DNA of 64,000 nt from Lithobates sylvaticus (Eukaryota; Chordata; Amphibia; Anura; Ranidae): the NCBI GenBank assembly GCA_028564925.1, contig CM053026.1, positions 595,134,661 to 595,198,660 of the forward strand. Direction: 5' to 3'. The first letter of the stretch is position 1; each line of letters begins with the position of its first letter. The notes under the pieces are model-generated. The model worked only from the letters and a program-made list of their open reading frames with translations, made no database searches and was not told the DNA's origin. The translations under genes and the position numbers were made by a program. Below, one piece after another: positions 11,691-23,555 of the stretch.

Positions 11691-12802
11691 TTCAGCACGT
11701 CAGCAGTCAGTCCAGGAAAAAATGGTTGCTGTGTATTACTTCACTTTGCACGCATCTTATTGTGTTATTAGAGCATATCTTGAACATGGCAGAAAGGTTA
11801 CAATACCAAACCTATAAAGACAAAGTAAAATCGATATGTCTGTAAGAATGACTACATTAGGTCCCTCCTTTCAATGTCACCTTGCTATTCAATAAACCAA
11901 AAGATATCCTACTATTACCTATGATTTTCCACAGACAGAGTGGCCTATAGAGTGCTCTTGTTTCTATTCTCAATATGGCTCAGGGAGCATAATGAGCAGA
12001 ATTACCCTGAGTGCTCCAGACGCCGTTTAGTTACAGATCAGAGCTCAGAGGAATTAGGAACAAAAGAAACCCAAAGGAAAAATGAAATGACATTACAACG
12101 AATGAGGACATTCAACGAATAACAAGCCAGTTGGTGCATATTAGAGAGAAGAAACATACATCTGAACAATGATAACATTTCACACATTCAACTGCAAACA
12201 TTAATGAAACACACTATACCAGTAAGCAGCTGTTGAAAAACTTTTACACCAGATTCAATTAACATATTAGCATCTTGGAAAAAAAAAAAAAAAAAAAAAA
12301 AACGTATTCACTATTACCCGTTGTTTTGAGCTACAATTAACAGATCTCACGTTCAGTTCTGAAGTACCACTGGTTCAACTCAAGGACTTTATTCTAATAA
12401 CCTGTTCATCTAGAGCTTCTCGACAACTCCTGAAAAACCACTATAGTAATAATGTGCTTATGTCTTAAACTGCATTAAACACCATATGTAATGGCACTAA
12501 ATAAAGGGTCATTAGGATATCAAACACTGTCTATTTTATATGCAGGAGTAACAACATAACACTATGGGAGCAGATGGTCACAGTGTCTACGCTTCTGGCA
12601 TCTAGTCGTAAAGTCACTCTGGCTACATTATTTCAGTTCTTTGACAGATGTAAAAGAGACAAGCTACTGTACAGAAAATTACAAAGTTATATGACCAGCT
12701 CACAAGAAACCATAAACTCTTTGGGCTCATAGATCAGTCACAATGTTTATTACATTGATAGATGGTTGTGAGATGGGAAGGTATTTTTCACCCCATGAAC
12801 TC
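11691..12802. other. Intron, nothing recognised
   Basis: Includes an A run at 12280-12302. No supported feature. Confidence 0.5.
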
Positions 12803-12805
12803 TTA

Positions 12806-13034
12806 GACCCCTTTAACACTGGAGGCGCTTTTCAGGCGCTTTAGTGCAAAAAAATAGCACCTGAAAAGCGCCTCTCAAACCACCCCAGCATGAAAGCCTG
12901 AGCGCTTTCACACTGGCACAATGCACTTGCAGTACAGGAAAAAAGTCTTTGTGGTGGTCTTGCACCACTCCTCCACCGCCCCAGCCCATTGAAATGAATG
13001 GGCAGCGCTGTCGAAGCTCCTGCAAAGCGGGTGT
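12806..13034. repeat. H element, right end lost
   Basis: Begins TTA then GACCCCTTTAACACTGGAG, with internal GCGCTTTTCAGGCGC and GAAAAGCGCCT hairpin arms. The right side ends at the Tc1-like copy that starts near 13036. Confidence 0.6.
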
Positions 13035-13035
13035 C

Positions 13036-14287
13036 ATTAATTGTTGCAATTACAAATGTTTAGGCTTCCTCGTGTTTATTTCTTTTGTTTGTATTGGTAG
13101 GACACAAAAAAGTGGAGCAACAAAAAGCCAAATCTGACACATTCCATGCAAAACTCCAAAAATGGACGGCACAAAATTATTGGCACACTCAAATTTACTA
13201 TTTAGTAGAACACCTTTGGAAAAAATAACTGAAATCAATCGCTTCCTGTAACCATCAATGAGGTTCTTGCACCTCTCTACTGGAACTTAGGACCACTCAT
13301 CTTCTGCCAACTGCTCCAGGTCTCTCAGATTGGAAGGGTTTCTTTTCCCAAATGCAGTTTTGCCATCTCTCCACATATGCTCTTCGGGATTTGGATCTGC
13401 ACTCATTGCTGGCCTGTTCAGCACCCTTCACCTCTGATGGAGACACATCTTTGACATTGGGCCCTAGATTTCACCCCAGAATTCTTTGGTAGTCTTCAGA
13501 TTTCATAGTGCCATGCACACGGTCAAGACATCCAGTGCCATGGGCTGTAAACTTCTTAACATGAAGCACAGCGGACACAGGAACATTAAGATCTCTAGAA
13601 ATGGACTTGTAACCTTGAGATTGTCCATGCCTTTACACCATTTTGATTCTCAAATCCTCATACAATTGTTTGCTGCTCTCTCTCTTCTACATGTTCCAAG
13701 ACGACACACAACAGAAAGGTTGAGTCCATTTTTTTAATAATTTTAACTGGTTGCCGGTGTGATTTCTATATTGCCAGCACCTGTTATTTGATACAGGCGA
13801 GTTTAATTACAAATTACAAGAGCATCACAAACTTGGAATGCAATTATTTTACAACTTTGAGAAGGTGCCAATAATTTTGTTGGAGTTTTGCGTGAAATGT
13901 GTCAGATTAGGCTTTATGTTAATCTAGGGCTGGGGAAAAATCAATTTGACTCTTGAATCGAGTTGAGAGGTCAAATTGATAAAAATTTTCAGCAAATCGA
14001 TTTTTTATTTTTTTTTTCACCAGGACCGGCGCTGACACTGCGCCGGTCCTGAGGAGCTGTGGGCAGGAGTTATTAGGCAAGGCCGCGGCTTCGGCCTAGT
14101 CCACGAGTCTGGACGCCACGGACTAGGCCCAGCTCTATGTTAATCCACTTTTTTGTGTCATACCAGGACAAACAAAAGAAATAAACATGAGAATATCTAA
14201 ACATTTGTAATTGCAAGAATCTTCTGGCTGAAGTGGTGCATTATCTTACAGAAATGCAGGGCTACCAATATTTTTGGCCATACCTGT
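13036..14287. mobile_element. Tc1/mariner-like element carrying a hAT insertion
   Basis: Terminal blocks GCAATTACAAATGTTTAGG (left) and ACATTTGTAATTGCAAGAA (right) are inverted copies of each other. The right end finishes ...TTTTTGGCCATACCTG, a terminus I associate with a frog/fish Tc1-like family whose interior carries AATTATTGGCAC, as here at 13177. The middle resembles decayed transposase on the minus strand (GTTCTTGCACCTCTCTACTGG region). No frame is intact and the extreme left end is missing. Confidence 0.65.
13925..14137. mobile_element. hAT miniature element with 8-bp duplication
   Basis: Ends are TAGGGCTGGG at the left and CCCAGCTCTA at the right, flanked by TGTTAATC at 13917-13924 and 14138-14145. 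An 8-bp duplication with TAGGGCTGGG-type ends is characteristic of hAT. Length 213 bp, no coding capacity. Internal hairpins are TCAATTTGAC.../GTCAAATTGA and GGACCGGCGC/GCGCCGGTCC. It sits inside the Tc1-like element and is therefore younger. Confidence 0.8.
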
Positions 14288-14872
14288 ATATCCAAGACAC
14301 ATTATACACAACACAAATGTTGCAAAAGATGAAAGCATTGCATACATAAGTCTGCATGGGTTAAAAACAAGCATTGGTATAACAGAGATATTTCAAAATA
14401 TCCCAAATTATTAAAGCCCAACTCCAGGATATTAGCAACTATACCATCCTCCTCCACGGATAACAAAAAAAAAAAAAAAAACACTTATCTAAATAACCAT
14501 TTTAGTAATCTGAAGTTGTGGCACGATGCTTCTTTTATTTACTTCCTGGAGACCTTTTTCAGGTATCCATATCACCACCTGCATGATGTGGACAAATACT
14601 ATTGGTAGAGACAATAGCTGCCAGGTCCTGTCTCATGGACTCCAGAGGTTAGAGAACTCATGGGGGCAGTGATGGGGGCCGATGCCTAAGAAGATAACTA
14701 GCAGGCAAAAGTGCCTGACCCCCAGGGCAAGAAATCAGCTTGGATCATAGAGGAAACTGACTTTGATCCATTACACTACAGGATGGCTTAGGAAGAGAGA
14801 TGTCTGGAATCAAGAATGTGGAGCAAAGTAATCAATGCACTATTTAAATGTTATTTTTGACTGGATTTAGGC
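14288..14872. other. Intron, nothing recognised
   Basis: Unique-looking AT-rich sequence with an A run near 14466-14480. Confidence 0.5.
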
Positions 14873-15110
14873 TTTAAAGTGGCATTAAACCCAAGAGCAA
14901 ACATCCATTATATTGCAGCTTACCAATTCTTAGATGTGATGGCTGCTTTTTCATTCTTAGGCTATTTCTATTTTCATCTGGTGATCGACTGAACTCTTCC
15001 ATCAAAAGAAGTTTACAGTCTAATTCTCCTATCAATATATAGCCACATATGTCAGCAAGACCCTCAGATGATTCAGTACTAGAATGGGCCACTGGTCATA
15101 TGGTTACATT
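14873..15110. repeat. K-type terminus and dispersed repeat, truncated
   Basis: TTAAAGTGGCATTAAACCC is followed by AGCAAACATCC and TATTGCAGCTTACCAA, in the same order as in 7525-7776. The right end is not found. Confidence 0.55.
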
Positions 15111-15857
15111 TTCTGTTACCACTTCTCTACAGCAGGTTATTACACGTTATTTGCTGTAGGCCAGTAAATAAATGGAGCCACAGTTGAGAACCTCTGTGCA
15201 AAATGCTGGGTGGGGGGGTTTGGGGTGGGTGCCGTTTTCACTCGTTTGCAGAATCTTATGATTAGCACAACAACACTTCTGAAAGGATTCTGTGAAAGGA
15301 ACTTTTCAATTTAAACTTCATGTATGTTTAGTTGCACATAAGTCAGAATTTTCACTGGCTACATGCTTGATAGCAATTTGTATATTGGCACAATTTGAGT
15401 GTTTTTTTTTTTTGCACTTGTATTCTATGCACAGCATTTGCACTTTATTATATACACTGAGGCTTGTTTTCTCGCACGCAGAAGTATGTTCAAAATTTGA
15501 ATATGGTGCACTCATTGTGGGCAAGCAGGTTCTTTATTTCTAGAGAGAAGCTTGAAATGCTTTTCATGTCAAATTAATACATCAATTATAAGAACATAAC
15601 TACCACAAACTTTAGATGCTAAGGAGGACACCAACAAACAGGGTAGAATCAAGAAGTTTTCTTTTTCTAACTACTAGTTGGAATGTATTGGAAAGTGAAT
15701 AATAACCACTGCTGACAGAAAGAGGAAGCACTCTGGTCAGTTTCCAACCTGATGCTTCGCTCTACACAAAAAAAGATTAACTAAAAAGAAAATATTTATC
15801 TTCCCTTTCTAGAGGTCATGAACCAGCTGCCAGTCATTATACCAAACAACAGAACAC
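15111..15857. other. Intron, nothing recognised
   Basis: Small open frames near 15292-15543 lie on opposite strands and have no family resemblance. Confidence 0.5.
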
Positions 15858-15860
15858 TAA

Positions 15861-16220
15861 GGCCACATTAACAGTACACGTGGGCAGGAACCTGCATTCC
15901 CACAATTTTTTTCGTGTTTTTCGCACGCTGCGTGTAGGGTGTCCCATTCATTTGCAGGGCTGCCCTACATGCTACAAATGTGCCAAAGAAGCTTCAGAGC
16001 CGTCTCTCATGTGGAATGTCGCACATTGTTTTCAGCGCACTTTTTGACACGTTTGTAGCAGATTTGCTATGCAGCAAAACAAGTTTGCAACTGTGTTTGG
16101 GGTGCCATTACCGATTTATGGCAGTGCGATGCATATTTGCAATGCGTTTCGGAACCACGTGGCACAACACACGTTACCTGTGCATTTTGCTATGCGTTCT
16201 GGTAAAGTGTGAATGTGGCC
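15861..16220. repeat. H element with TAA duplication
   Basis: GGCCACATTAACAGTACACG at the left and GTGAATGTGGCC at the right, with TAA at 15858-15860 and 16221-16223. The ends differ from those at 7221-7481 apart from the GGCC start, yet the flanking duplication is the same. Confidence 0.65.
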
Positions 16221-16341
16221 TAAGCCAAAGAAAGATAAATATTTCCAGAACAATCTTTTTACCATACACCATAAAAAAACAAGACATAACGATTACAATA
16301 AATGAATCTGTCAACTACGAAAGCTCACAAAAACTCCTCTC

Positions 16342-17190
16342 AGGCTTAATGTACACGGGACGCTTTGAAACCTCTCCTGAACGATTTAACTTGACAGATA
16401 GTAACCAACGTTTAAAAAAAATTTTTTTTGCCATGTTTGCGTTTAGAAGCTTTTTCTTTTGTTTGTTTTTCAAATAGTCAAAAATGTATTTGAAAACAAA
16501 ACGCCTGTCAACGAAATGCGGTAAACGCGAGTTAGTGCGTTTACAAGCAGTTATGCCGCATACACACGAGTGGACTTTGACGGACTAGGTCCGACGGTCT
16601 TCCCGACGGACTTTCAGTGGAGTTCCGACGGACTTTGCGAACGAACGGACTTGGCCACACACAAGCACACCAAAGTCCGATGGATTCACACTTGATGGTG
16701 ATGGTGTACGACCGGACTAGAATAATGAAGTTCCTAGCCAGTAGCCAATAGCTGCCCTAGTGTGGGTTTTCATCCGTCGGACTAGCATACAGACAAACTG
16801 ATTTGTTGATCGGACTCGAGTCCATCGGAAAGCTTTGAAATATGGTTTTAAATCTAAAATCCGTCTGATTTTTAGACAGCAAAGGTCAGATGAAGCCCAC
16901 ACACAATCGAATTGTCTGGCGGATTATTTCCGTCGGACCTAGTCTGTCGATAAGTCCGCTCATGTGTACGCGGCATTACAGGCATTTGGCGTTTCAAATG
17001 CTCCTGAAGGCATTTTTTTTGCTTTCCAAAAAATTCTTCTAAACTCAACTGCCTAGAAACAACTATGAACGACCCTGTGTACATGTACTGATAAGATAAC
17101 AGAGGAGAGTTCAGGGGCAGCTGAAAAAAAAAAAAAAACACTCAACTGCTCCTAAACATTTGTTTACCAGCAGTATTGTACATGTCATCA
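16342..17190. repeat. H element, GTACACGGG subfamily, split by an M element
   Basis: The two flanks (16342-16550 and 16979-17190) together follow the unsplit copy at 3596-3863 block by block: GTACACGGGA, TTTAACTTGACAGA, then GTTTACCAGCAG and GTACATG. The inserted piece has its own inverted ends and a TTA duplication. Confidence 0.7.
16554..16975. mobile_element. M element, short form (422 bp)
   Basis: Left end TGCCGCATACACACGAG, right end CTCATGTGTACGCGGCA, with TTA on both sides (16551-16553, 16976-16978). Subterminal GGACTTTGACGGACTAGG and TCCGTCGGACCTAGTC arms extend the pairing. No coding capacity. Ends and subterminal GGACTT blocks are shared with 52344-54611. TTA duplication suggests PIF/Harbinger mobilisation. 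Confidence 0.8.
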
Positions 17191-17540
17191 ATACCAGCTA
17201 CAACAATAAAAAGTGCCATTATAAATCACTTTTAGATTATACAGTCAAATTTATTAATAGACCTCACCACACACATTACAATCTGATTGTATAATCTCCC
17301 TTTGATCCCCCAACAGCTAAATAATTCAAGGGCCTGTCTGACTGAATTGAAATTGATTGGATAAGTATATGTAGAGTCTCATTTTTGCAACATTTTGGGA
17401 AATGTGTGTGGTGACCTATAGGCCCCTTTCACATGGGCCGGGTCCGGTTTTCTCAGCAGGGGATCTGTCTGTTGATCCCCTGCTGAGCGCAGAGGGTGGA
17501 TGACAGGCCCATGTCCGCTCCACTTATGCAGAGCAAACAC

Positions 17541-17816
17541 ATTATTCCCCTGGCACACATTCATGAAAATGGCTATTCAGTAATAATGGGTGCTGTAATG
17601 ACCACAGGTTGGGAACCGTAGACAATTCAAGTGAGAAATGTCACCAGCACACCAAGGATTCTTCAAAAAAAGGGTCCAAGCTTTATTTTTGTAGCCACAT
17701 GGTCCACAAAAGGCAACGTTTCGGAGCCATGCAGGGCCCCTTCGCCAGGAAAGTGCCCGTGGGCACTGAAACTTTGCCTTATGTGTACCATGTGACCACA
17801 AAAAAAAAAAAAAAAG
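17541..17816. mobile_element. Penelope-like retroelement fragment with long target duplication
   Basis: The insert is bounded by CTTATGCAGAGCAAACAC (17523-17540) and CTTATGCAGAGCAGACAC (17817-17834), 17 of 18 bases alike. It ends in an A run at 17799-17815. The minus strand holds TCCGAAACGTTGCC preceded by CTGGCGAAGGGG, the layout of a decayed hammerhead of the type found in Penelope-like elements. Family assignment rests on that motif alone. Confidence 0.5.
17712..17752 (-). ncRNA. Hammerhead-like motif, decayed core
   Basis: Minus strand: CTGGCGA in place of CTGATGA, then AGGGGCCC...GGCTCC as a possible stem II, then GAAACGTTGCC. The core heptamer differs at two positions, so activity is not expected. 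Confidence 0.35.
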
Positions 17817-18020
17817 CTTATGCAGAGCAGACACGGACATAGCCTGCTCTGCAGGCAGTCAGATGTGAGCGGGCCAGCTGTTGATTTAGACCAATCTGCC
17901 CTCCGATCCAATCTTGCCAGACGTAGGGGAATGGATCCTCTTCCTCTTGTTTTGGCAAATTGGATCAGACTGAACATAGGAGAATGTAAAAGTCCTTTTA
18001 TATTCAACAGCCCATAGAAG

Positions 18021-18970
18021 AGAATGGAAGGTCTGATCTAAATTGGACCACTCATTTGAAACTGCCTATAGCAAATATGTTACAGCATAAATACTGCTTT
18101 AGGACCAGTTGGCTGGTGGTGCCCAGACCCTACCTGTCGCTAGGACATTCATCTAGGCCGGGTATGGACATTACTCACTGTGAACCTATCTACTTCCCTG
18201 GGAGACAGTGTCATCAGTTTCAAAAGCTGCAGGCCTGCACTACAAAAAAAAATAAAAAATTTGGACCCAATTTTAGATAGGTGGTGTGCTGGCGGGTATA
18301 TACATTGTGTCATGCATGCTCCAGTACCCAGCTGGTGGTTGCTACAGCACCCAGCACTTTTGAGTGCACATTCCAGGAACGTGTGTGATGGAAATATGGA
18401 CTGTGAGCAACAAAAGTCTGCCACACTAGACAGACAGGCAGATGACAAAAGTACTTTTCTGTCGCCCCTCCTCCTGCCTGAATTTATAGTAAAACGAAGG
18501 ATTCGCCCCAAAACTTTAAATGAAGTGCCTGAATTTGTAACCAAAAAGTGTAGATTTGCAGTGATAAGCTAGTCAGATCAAGCAACAGGTCTGTCAGTGT
18601 CTAAGTAAGCCTAGGGGCTACAATGGCGAGTACATCTCTGCTACTAGGGGTCAGTTCTCTCATTAGTATCAAAAAGATTTTAGTGTGCTGCAAATAAACG
18701 GACAGCAAGTAAGTAGTCCGCTATCTCAAAAACAAAAAAGATTTATTCACCGTTGTGGTGCAAGTCCAAATGTTCCAATGCTAAATTTATTCTAATGACT
18801 TGTGGACTGAGCACTTTTCAGAGATAGCTTTTCTATGCAGCGTCCCACTATACATCTGGAGACTAAAGGCCCAGCTTCAGGTCTGGACAAAGTGAAGAAG
18901 GGTCAAAGTGCCCCAAGACATTACAGGAAGTTGGCTCAAGCGAGTTTCCCCTTAGTTCAGGAAATGATCA
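18021..18970. other. Intron, nothing recognised
   Basis: The frames at 18149-18572 overlap on both strands and show no family features. Read as non-coding. Confidence 0.45.
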
Positions 18971-18974
18971 TATT

Positions 18975-19075
18975 ATCATTAGTAGTAGTATACAGGATTT
19001 ATATAGCGCCAACAGTTTGCGCAATGCTTTACAAAGTTAGGACAGATGGTACAGTTACAATACAAGTCTATTTTT
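18975..19075 (-). repeat. Dispersed repeat tail (GGATTTATATAGCGCC)
   Basis: ATTAGTAGTAGTATACAGG then ATTTATATAGCGCCAACAG then GGACAGATGGTACAGTTAC. The same block is at 62485-62660 in the same orientation. On the minus strand it ends with a TA-rich triplet tail, as a retroposon would. Probably a CR1/L2-like or SINE tail. Confidence 0.55.
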
Positions 19076-19079
19076 GTAA

Positions 19080-20043
19080 GCCATCCCTGTTCCCTCACCA
19101 TGCTTTTTGGGGAAGGACAAAGTGACAGTGACCAGGGTATTCTCCCACTCTACTGTTTATTTACAATGAGACATGTCAACATCTCAGCATTCCATAACTG
19201 CAAACTGCATGAGTACAAGCAATCTCTACAGTATTTCAAACAAGTCTAAACCACTGTGATGATACAGTACTTCACATAGAAAATCATACAATACAGCTCC
19301 AAAGCATACACAGCTACCAGCAGACCTCTAGTGGTTATAAAGTGAAAACACAAAAACTGCTTACTCATTGCGACTATGGATGGAATCATAATAGGTCAAT
19401 AGAAAACATATGCATAACCCCTTTCAGCAGAACAAACTGTCATCTCACTGCTTTGAGAATATACAGGAGCTGTGAATACAGTGCAAATACTAAACTATAT
19501 TTTACATATTTAATATTTTATTTAATACAAGCCACAAAGACAGGTTCAAACTAGAATTTCTTTCTTTCGCTTTCTGGCATCTTGGATTTGAACAGAATCA
19601 TTTCAGCACACTGGGACAATCCTACTACCAAGGCTACCAATACGGTTTGGAGAACAATGCTGCCAATAACTGAGAGCAGTTATCAAATCTTCACTGCATT
19701 TCCTGATACACTCTATATACTACCAAGACCGTGAATCATACATACAAGCATGTCATTTAACTATAATCCTACATAGAACGAATAGCATCAGACGTGTTAC
19801 TCAACAAGTATTCATCTCCATAAACCTATTTTCCATTCCATTCTATTGCTATCTAATGACAGACAAGGACTTAAAATGACAATTGGAGGGTATCCACACC
19901 TCTAAACATGTACAACACTCACATGATCCCTGTATGCAAAACATCTGCCAGCACTGCAGGAAATGCCCTGTTCTTACAGTAATCTTTGTAGAGCACTCAG
20001 CCAGTGCCATAAAAAGATGACAATGCCGAATAAGAATGAATGA

Positions 20044-20045
<2 letters not shown>
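19080..20045. other. Intron, nothing recognised
   Basis: AT-rich sequence with no supported feature. Confidence 0.5.
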
Positions 20046-20142
<97 letters not shown>

Positions 20143-20171
20143 TACACATATACACACACATACACACACAC
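20046..20171. repeat. (TA)n then (CA)n compound microsatellite
   Basis: About 82 bp of TA followed by interrupted CA/TA to 20171. Confidence 0.97.
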
Positions 20172-20495
20172 TTTTTGTAGCTGCTGAGTTACCAAACTGA
20201 AAAAAAGACTAACTCCACTTTGAGGTCCACTTTAAATCAGGATAATGAATTGGGGTCTTCAGATGGGTCATGCGACCGGCTGTGTAGTGTGGAAAATGTG
20301 TGTAAATTAAAAAAGATTAAAAGATCCACGCTATTAGATGCCCACTGATCGCTCACAGTATTCATGATGAGGTGAATCTGGGCATAATTGGCTCTGGCTC
20401 TCAGCCATGTACAGAATTGGCAACCTTTTGGCAGGTGAACCAGTAAGCAAATATGCATTTAAACTGTGCATTTAGCTATTTTACTGGAGTTTCTC

Positions 20496-20970
20496 TTTAA
20501 CCGGTTCCCGACCGGCTCCTGCACATATACGTAGGCAGAATGGCAGAGCTGGGCAAAGTAACGTACGCGTAATTTTACGCCGGGCACGCTCCGTGACTGT
20601 GCCCGCGGACTCGATCGCCGCGGGGGTACCCGCGATCGTGTCACGGAGCTCAATAATGGGGAGATGCTGATGTAAACAGCATCTCCCCATTCTGCCTAGT
20701 GACAGCACACTGATAGTCTGCTCCCTGTCATCGAGAGCAGCGATCAGTGTGGTGTCACACACAGCCACGCCCACAGAAAGTTAGAAACAGGCCCCTAGGA
20801 TACACTTAACCCCTCCCCACCCCCTAGGGGTTAACCCCTTCACTGCCAGTGACATTTTTACAGTAATCAATGCAATTTTATAGCATCGACTGCTGTATTA
20901 ATGCCAATGGTCCTAAAAATGTGTCAAAATTGTCTTATGTGTCCGCCATGTCGCAGTCACAATAAAAAAA

Positions 20971-21014
<44 letters not shown>

Positions 21015-21462
21015 GCTGATAGCCGACATTACTAGTAAAAAAAAATTATTAATAAAAATTCCATAAAACTATGCCCTATTTTGTAAACGCTATAACTTTT
21101 GCGCAAACCAATCAAATGCTTATTGCGAAGAATATGTAGAAGAATAAGTATCGGCCTAAACTGAGGGGAAAAAAAATTTTTTTATATATTTTTGGGGGAT
21201 ATTTGTTATAGCAAAAAGTAAAAAATGTGTTTTTTCAAAATTGTCGCTCTTTCTTTTGTTTATAGCGCAAAAAATAAAAACCGCAAAGGTGATCAAATAC
21301 CAAAAAAGAAAGCTCTATTTGTGGGGAAAAAAAGGACGTCAATTTTGTTTGGGAGCCACGTCACATGACCGCGCAATTGTCAGTTAAAGCGACGCAACGC
21401 CGAATCGCAAAAAACGCTCTGGTCAGGAAGAGGGTAAATCCTTCCAGGGCTGAAATGGTTAA
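20496..21462. repeat. P element, full length, TTAA at both ends
   Basis: Starts TTAACCGGTTCCCGACC and ends AATGGTTAA; the inner right side carries GGTCAGGAAGAGGG, which pairs with CCCGACC at the left. Marker blocks are GGGGTTAACCCCTTCACTG, ACGCTATAACTTTTGCGC and CAGTTAAAGCGACGC, all repeated in the copies at 26249, 34637 and 51687. A long A run sits at 20968-21011. There is no open frame of note. TTAA ends point to piggyBac or Kolobok-type mobilisation; undecided. Confidence 0.75.
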
Positions 21463-22182
21463 ATGCAGTCTTCATTATTTCCTGTAGAGCTGCAAAAGCT
21501 TTGAAACAAAATTTATCAGAAAACTCTTCATAGATCACCAAAAAGAATTATGCTACTCATGTATTTTATATGAAGCCATTTGTATATTATGACATTTTCA
21601 AATAAACTAACATTATTAAAATCAGCATTTCACATGAAAGAATTACATTTCAAACTTGTTATGCTTTACTTGTGGCTTTATTAGGAATCCCATAGCTTAT
21701 TGGGTTCACCTTCTTTGGTATTGTCATTAAACGGGCAGAGTGAGTCACTACATATCATACAACACAGTACGTGTTTGACAGGTTGATTGCAAAGCTGAAT
21801 TTCCACTAGTAAATTGAAATTCACCATATGCGTGTATTTCATTATTCATTAATGGATCATCTTGAAAGCAATCAGAGATGAGCAGACAAGCCTGCAGAAG
21901 TGTTTGATATTGGTTGTTTACAATACAGAAATGACATGCACACGCACAGATGTAGGTCACTCTGGACATACTTGAAAAGCTTTTTACTGATCTAAGGAGG
22001 CAGGAGCGTTTGGTCCAAGACACTGCATAGAATAAGAATATGGGAAGCTTGTAATCAAAAGAAATGCTGAGAAGGGACTTTGGATTCAAACTATTTCTGA
22101 AAGATTCATTCCAATTTCCCAAGTAGTAGCAACTTCTTATCATGGCAGATCTGTGCAATTACTGTGCTGCTCTCTGTTCTCC
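21463..22182. other. Intron, nothing recognised
   Basis: The frame at 21748-22158 (minus) has no family resemblance and does not match the FBXW7 beta exon. Confidence 0.45.
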
Positions 22183-22185
22183 TAA

Positions 22186-22409
22186 GGCCCTTTTCACACT
22201 TGTGCAACTTCAAAGTCGTGCGATTTCAAGGAATGCCTGTGTAAGTGGCATCAAATCGGACCAAAGTAGTGCAGGGACTACTTTGAAGTCGGAACGACTT
22301 GAAGTCGTACTAATATGAGTGGCTGTCATTGGAAATCATGGGGAACGACTTGTCATGCTACTTTGCAGTCCCAAATCGTGGGACAAGTCGTATAAGTGTG
22401 AAAGGGGCC
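22186..22409. repeat. H element, complete, TAA duplication
   Basis: GGCCCTTTTCACACTTGTG and TAAGTGTGAAAGGGGCC ends, TAA at 22183-22185 and 22410-22412. The interior is close to 7221-7481, with a deletion near the left end. Confidence 0.8.
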
Positions 22410-22505
22410 TAAGGGTCCACTGGCAAGGAATAATTATAAAAGCTGTTCCTGAGGACCTGCAGGCAAGAAACAAACCCAACTGAAAAAAAGCCCAACTGCT
22501 CCTAA

Positions 22506-22975
22506 GCCTAGGTCAGGGATATGCAATTAGCGGACCTCCAGCTGTTGCAAAACTACAAGTCCCATCATGCCTCTGCCTCTGGGTGTCATGCTCGTGGCTG
22601 TCAAAGTCTTGCTTTGCCTCATGGGACTTGTAGTTCTGCAACAGCTGGAGATCCGCTAATCGCATATCCCTGGCCTAGGTTCACATTGGAGCGATTTGTA
22701 ATGCGATTTGAGAGATCAAATCGCATGGCAAGTCGCAGCCTATTGGAGGCAATGACACTGTTCCAATCGGTGCGACACAGATTTGCAAAAGTAGTTCCTG
22801 CACTACTTTTGCCGATTTCAGGTGCAACTTCAATAGACATCTGTGCATGAAGCCACACAGATGTCTATTAAGTAGCACCTAAAATTGCGCTGACCATGCT
22901 ACTTGGAAATAGTGCTACTTCAAGTGAAGTGGGCGCAATTTCAAAGTAGCATCAATGTGAACCAGGGCTCAACGT
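22506..22975. repeat. H-like element with a hAT insertion in its left end
   Basis: Left end GCCTAGGTTCACATTGG resumes at 22673 after the insert; the right end is ATGTGAACCAGGGC. The interior is a long imperfect palindrome around 22800-22870 (ACATCTGTGTGGC and GCCACACAGATGT types). Confidence 0.6.
22514..22672. mobile_element. hAT miniature element with 8-bp duplication
   Basis: Ends CAGGGATATGCAATTAGCGG and CCGCTAATCGCATATCCCTG, flanked by GCCTAGGT at 22506-22513 and 22673-22680. The arms continue with CTCCAGCTGTTGCA and ACTACAAGTCCCAT, a widespread hAT-derived motif in vertebrates. 159 bp, non-coding. Confidence 0.85.
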
Positions 22976-23464
22976 CCGTTTACCAGCAGCAGTGTACATG
23001 AGGCCTAAATATGCCCATCTCTGCAGATAAGGAAGCTTTAAAAGTACTTTTTCATTAGGCCACACAGGGTAACAAGCATTGTTGTACACAGGAAGTCAAG
23101 CATTTATCATGCTAAATGTGCATTTGGTGTCTTCTAATTGTGATACTTCATGTTATAGTGACATTGACAGTACTGCCAGATTGTGAACTTTAATACTGAA
23201 TAACTTTGCAAGACTGGCTGAGTAAGGCATTTTGAATTTAATTTCATTGATCAACCTCTTGATTGCTCAAGTAGCTGACAGCTGAGCAATGTAGAGAAAT
23301 CCAATTCAAGGAGATTAATGGCTATCAACCCAATTCTGCCTTTAGGGGAAAATGATACAGTCCTGTGAGAATGATGCCCTATGCAAACAATAAAAACATG
23401 TATTTGACAATTACACCCTTATTCTAAATGACTGTTCTAAAAAATGCATTAAAGCATAAAAAAA

Positions 23465-23468
<4 letters not shown>
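22976..23468. other. Bare right end of an H element, then plain intron
   Basis: AACGTCCGTTTACCAGCAG...GTACATGAGGCC at 22976-23006 is the right end of the GTACACGGG subfamily with no left part. The rest is unremarkable. Confidence 0.5.
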
Positions 23469-23499
<31 letters not shown>

Positions 23500-23500
23500 T
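23469..23500. repeat. (CA)n microsatellite
   Basis: Sixteen or so CA units, followed by A-rich sequence to about 23555. Confidence 0.95.
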
Positions 23501-23555
23501 AACACACAAACAAAAAAAATAGAAAGTAAAAAAAAAAAAAAAAGAAAAAAAAGAC

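Larger units (their letters stand above)
17421..18020. repeat. H element, interrupted, right end unclear
   Basis: Begins GGCCCCTTTCACATGGGC with GGGGATCTGTCTG.../GATCCCCTGCTGAG hairpin arms. It breaks off at 17540 and resumes at 17817 after an insertion flanked by an 18-base duplication. A clear right terminus was not found. Confidence 0.5.
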
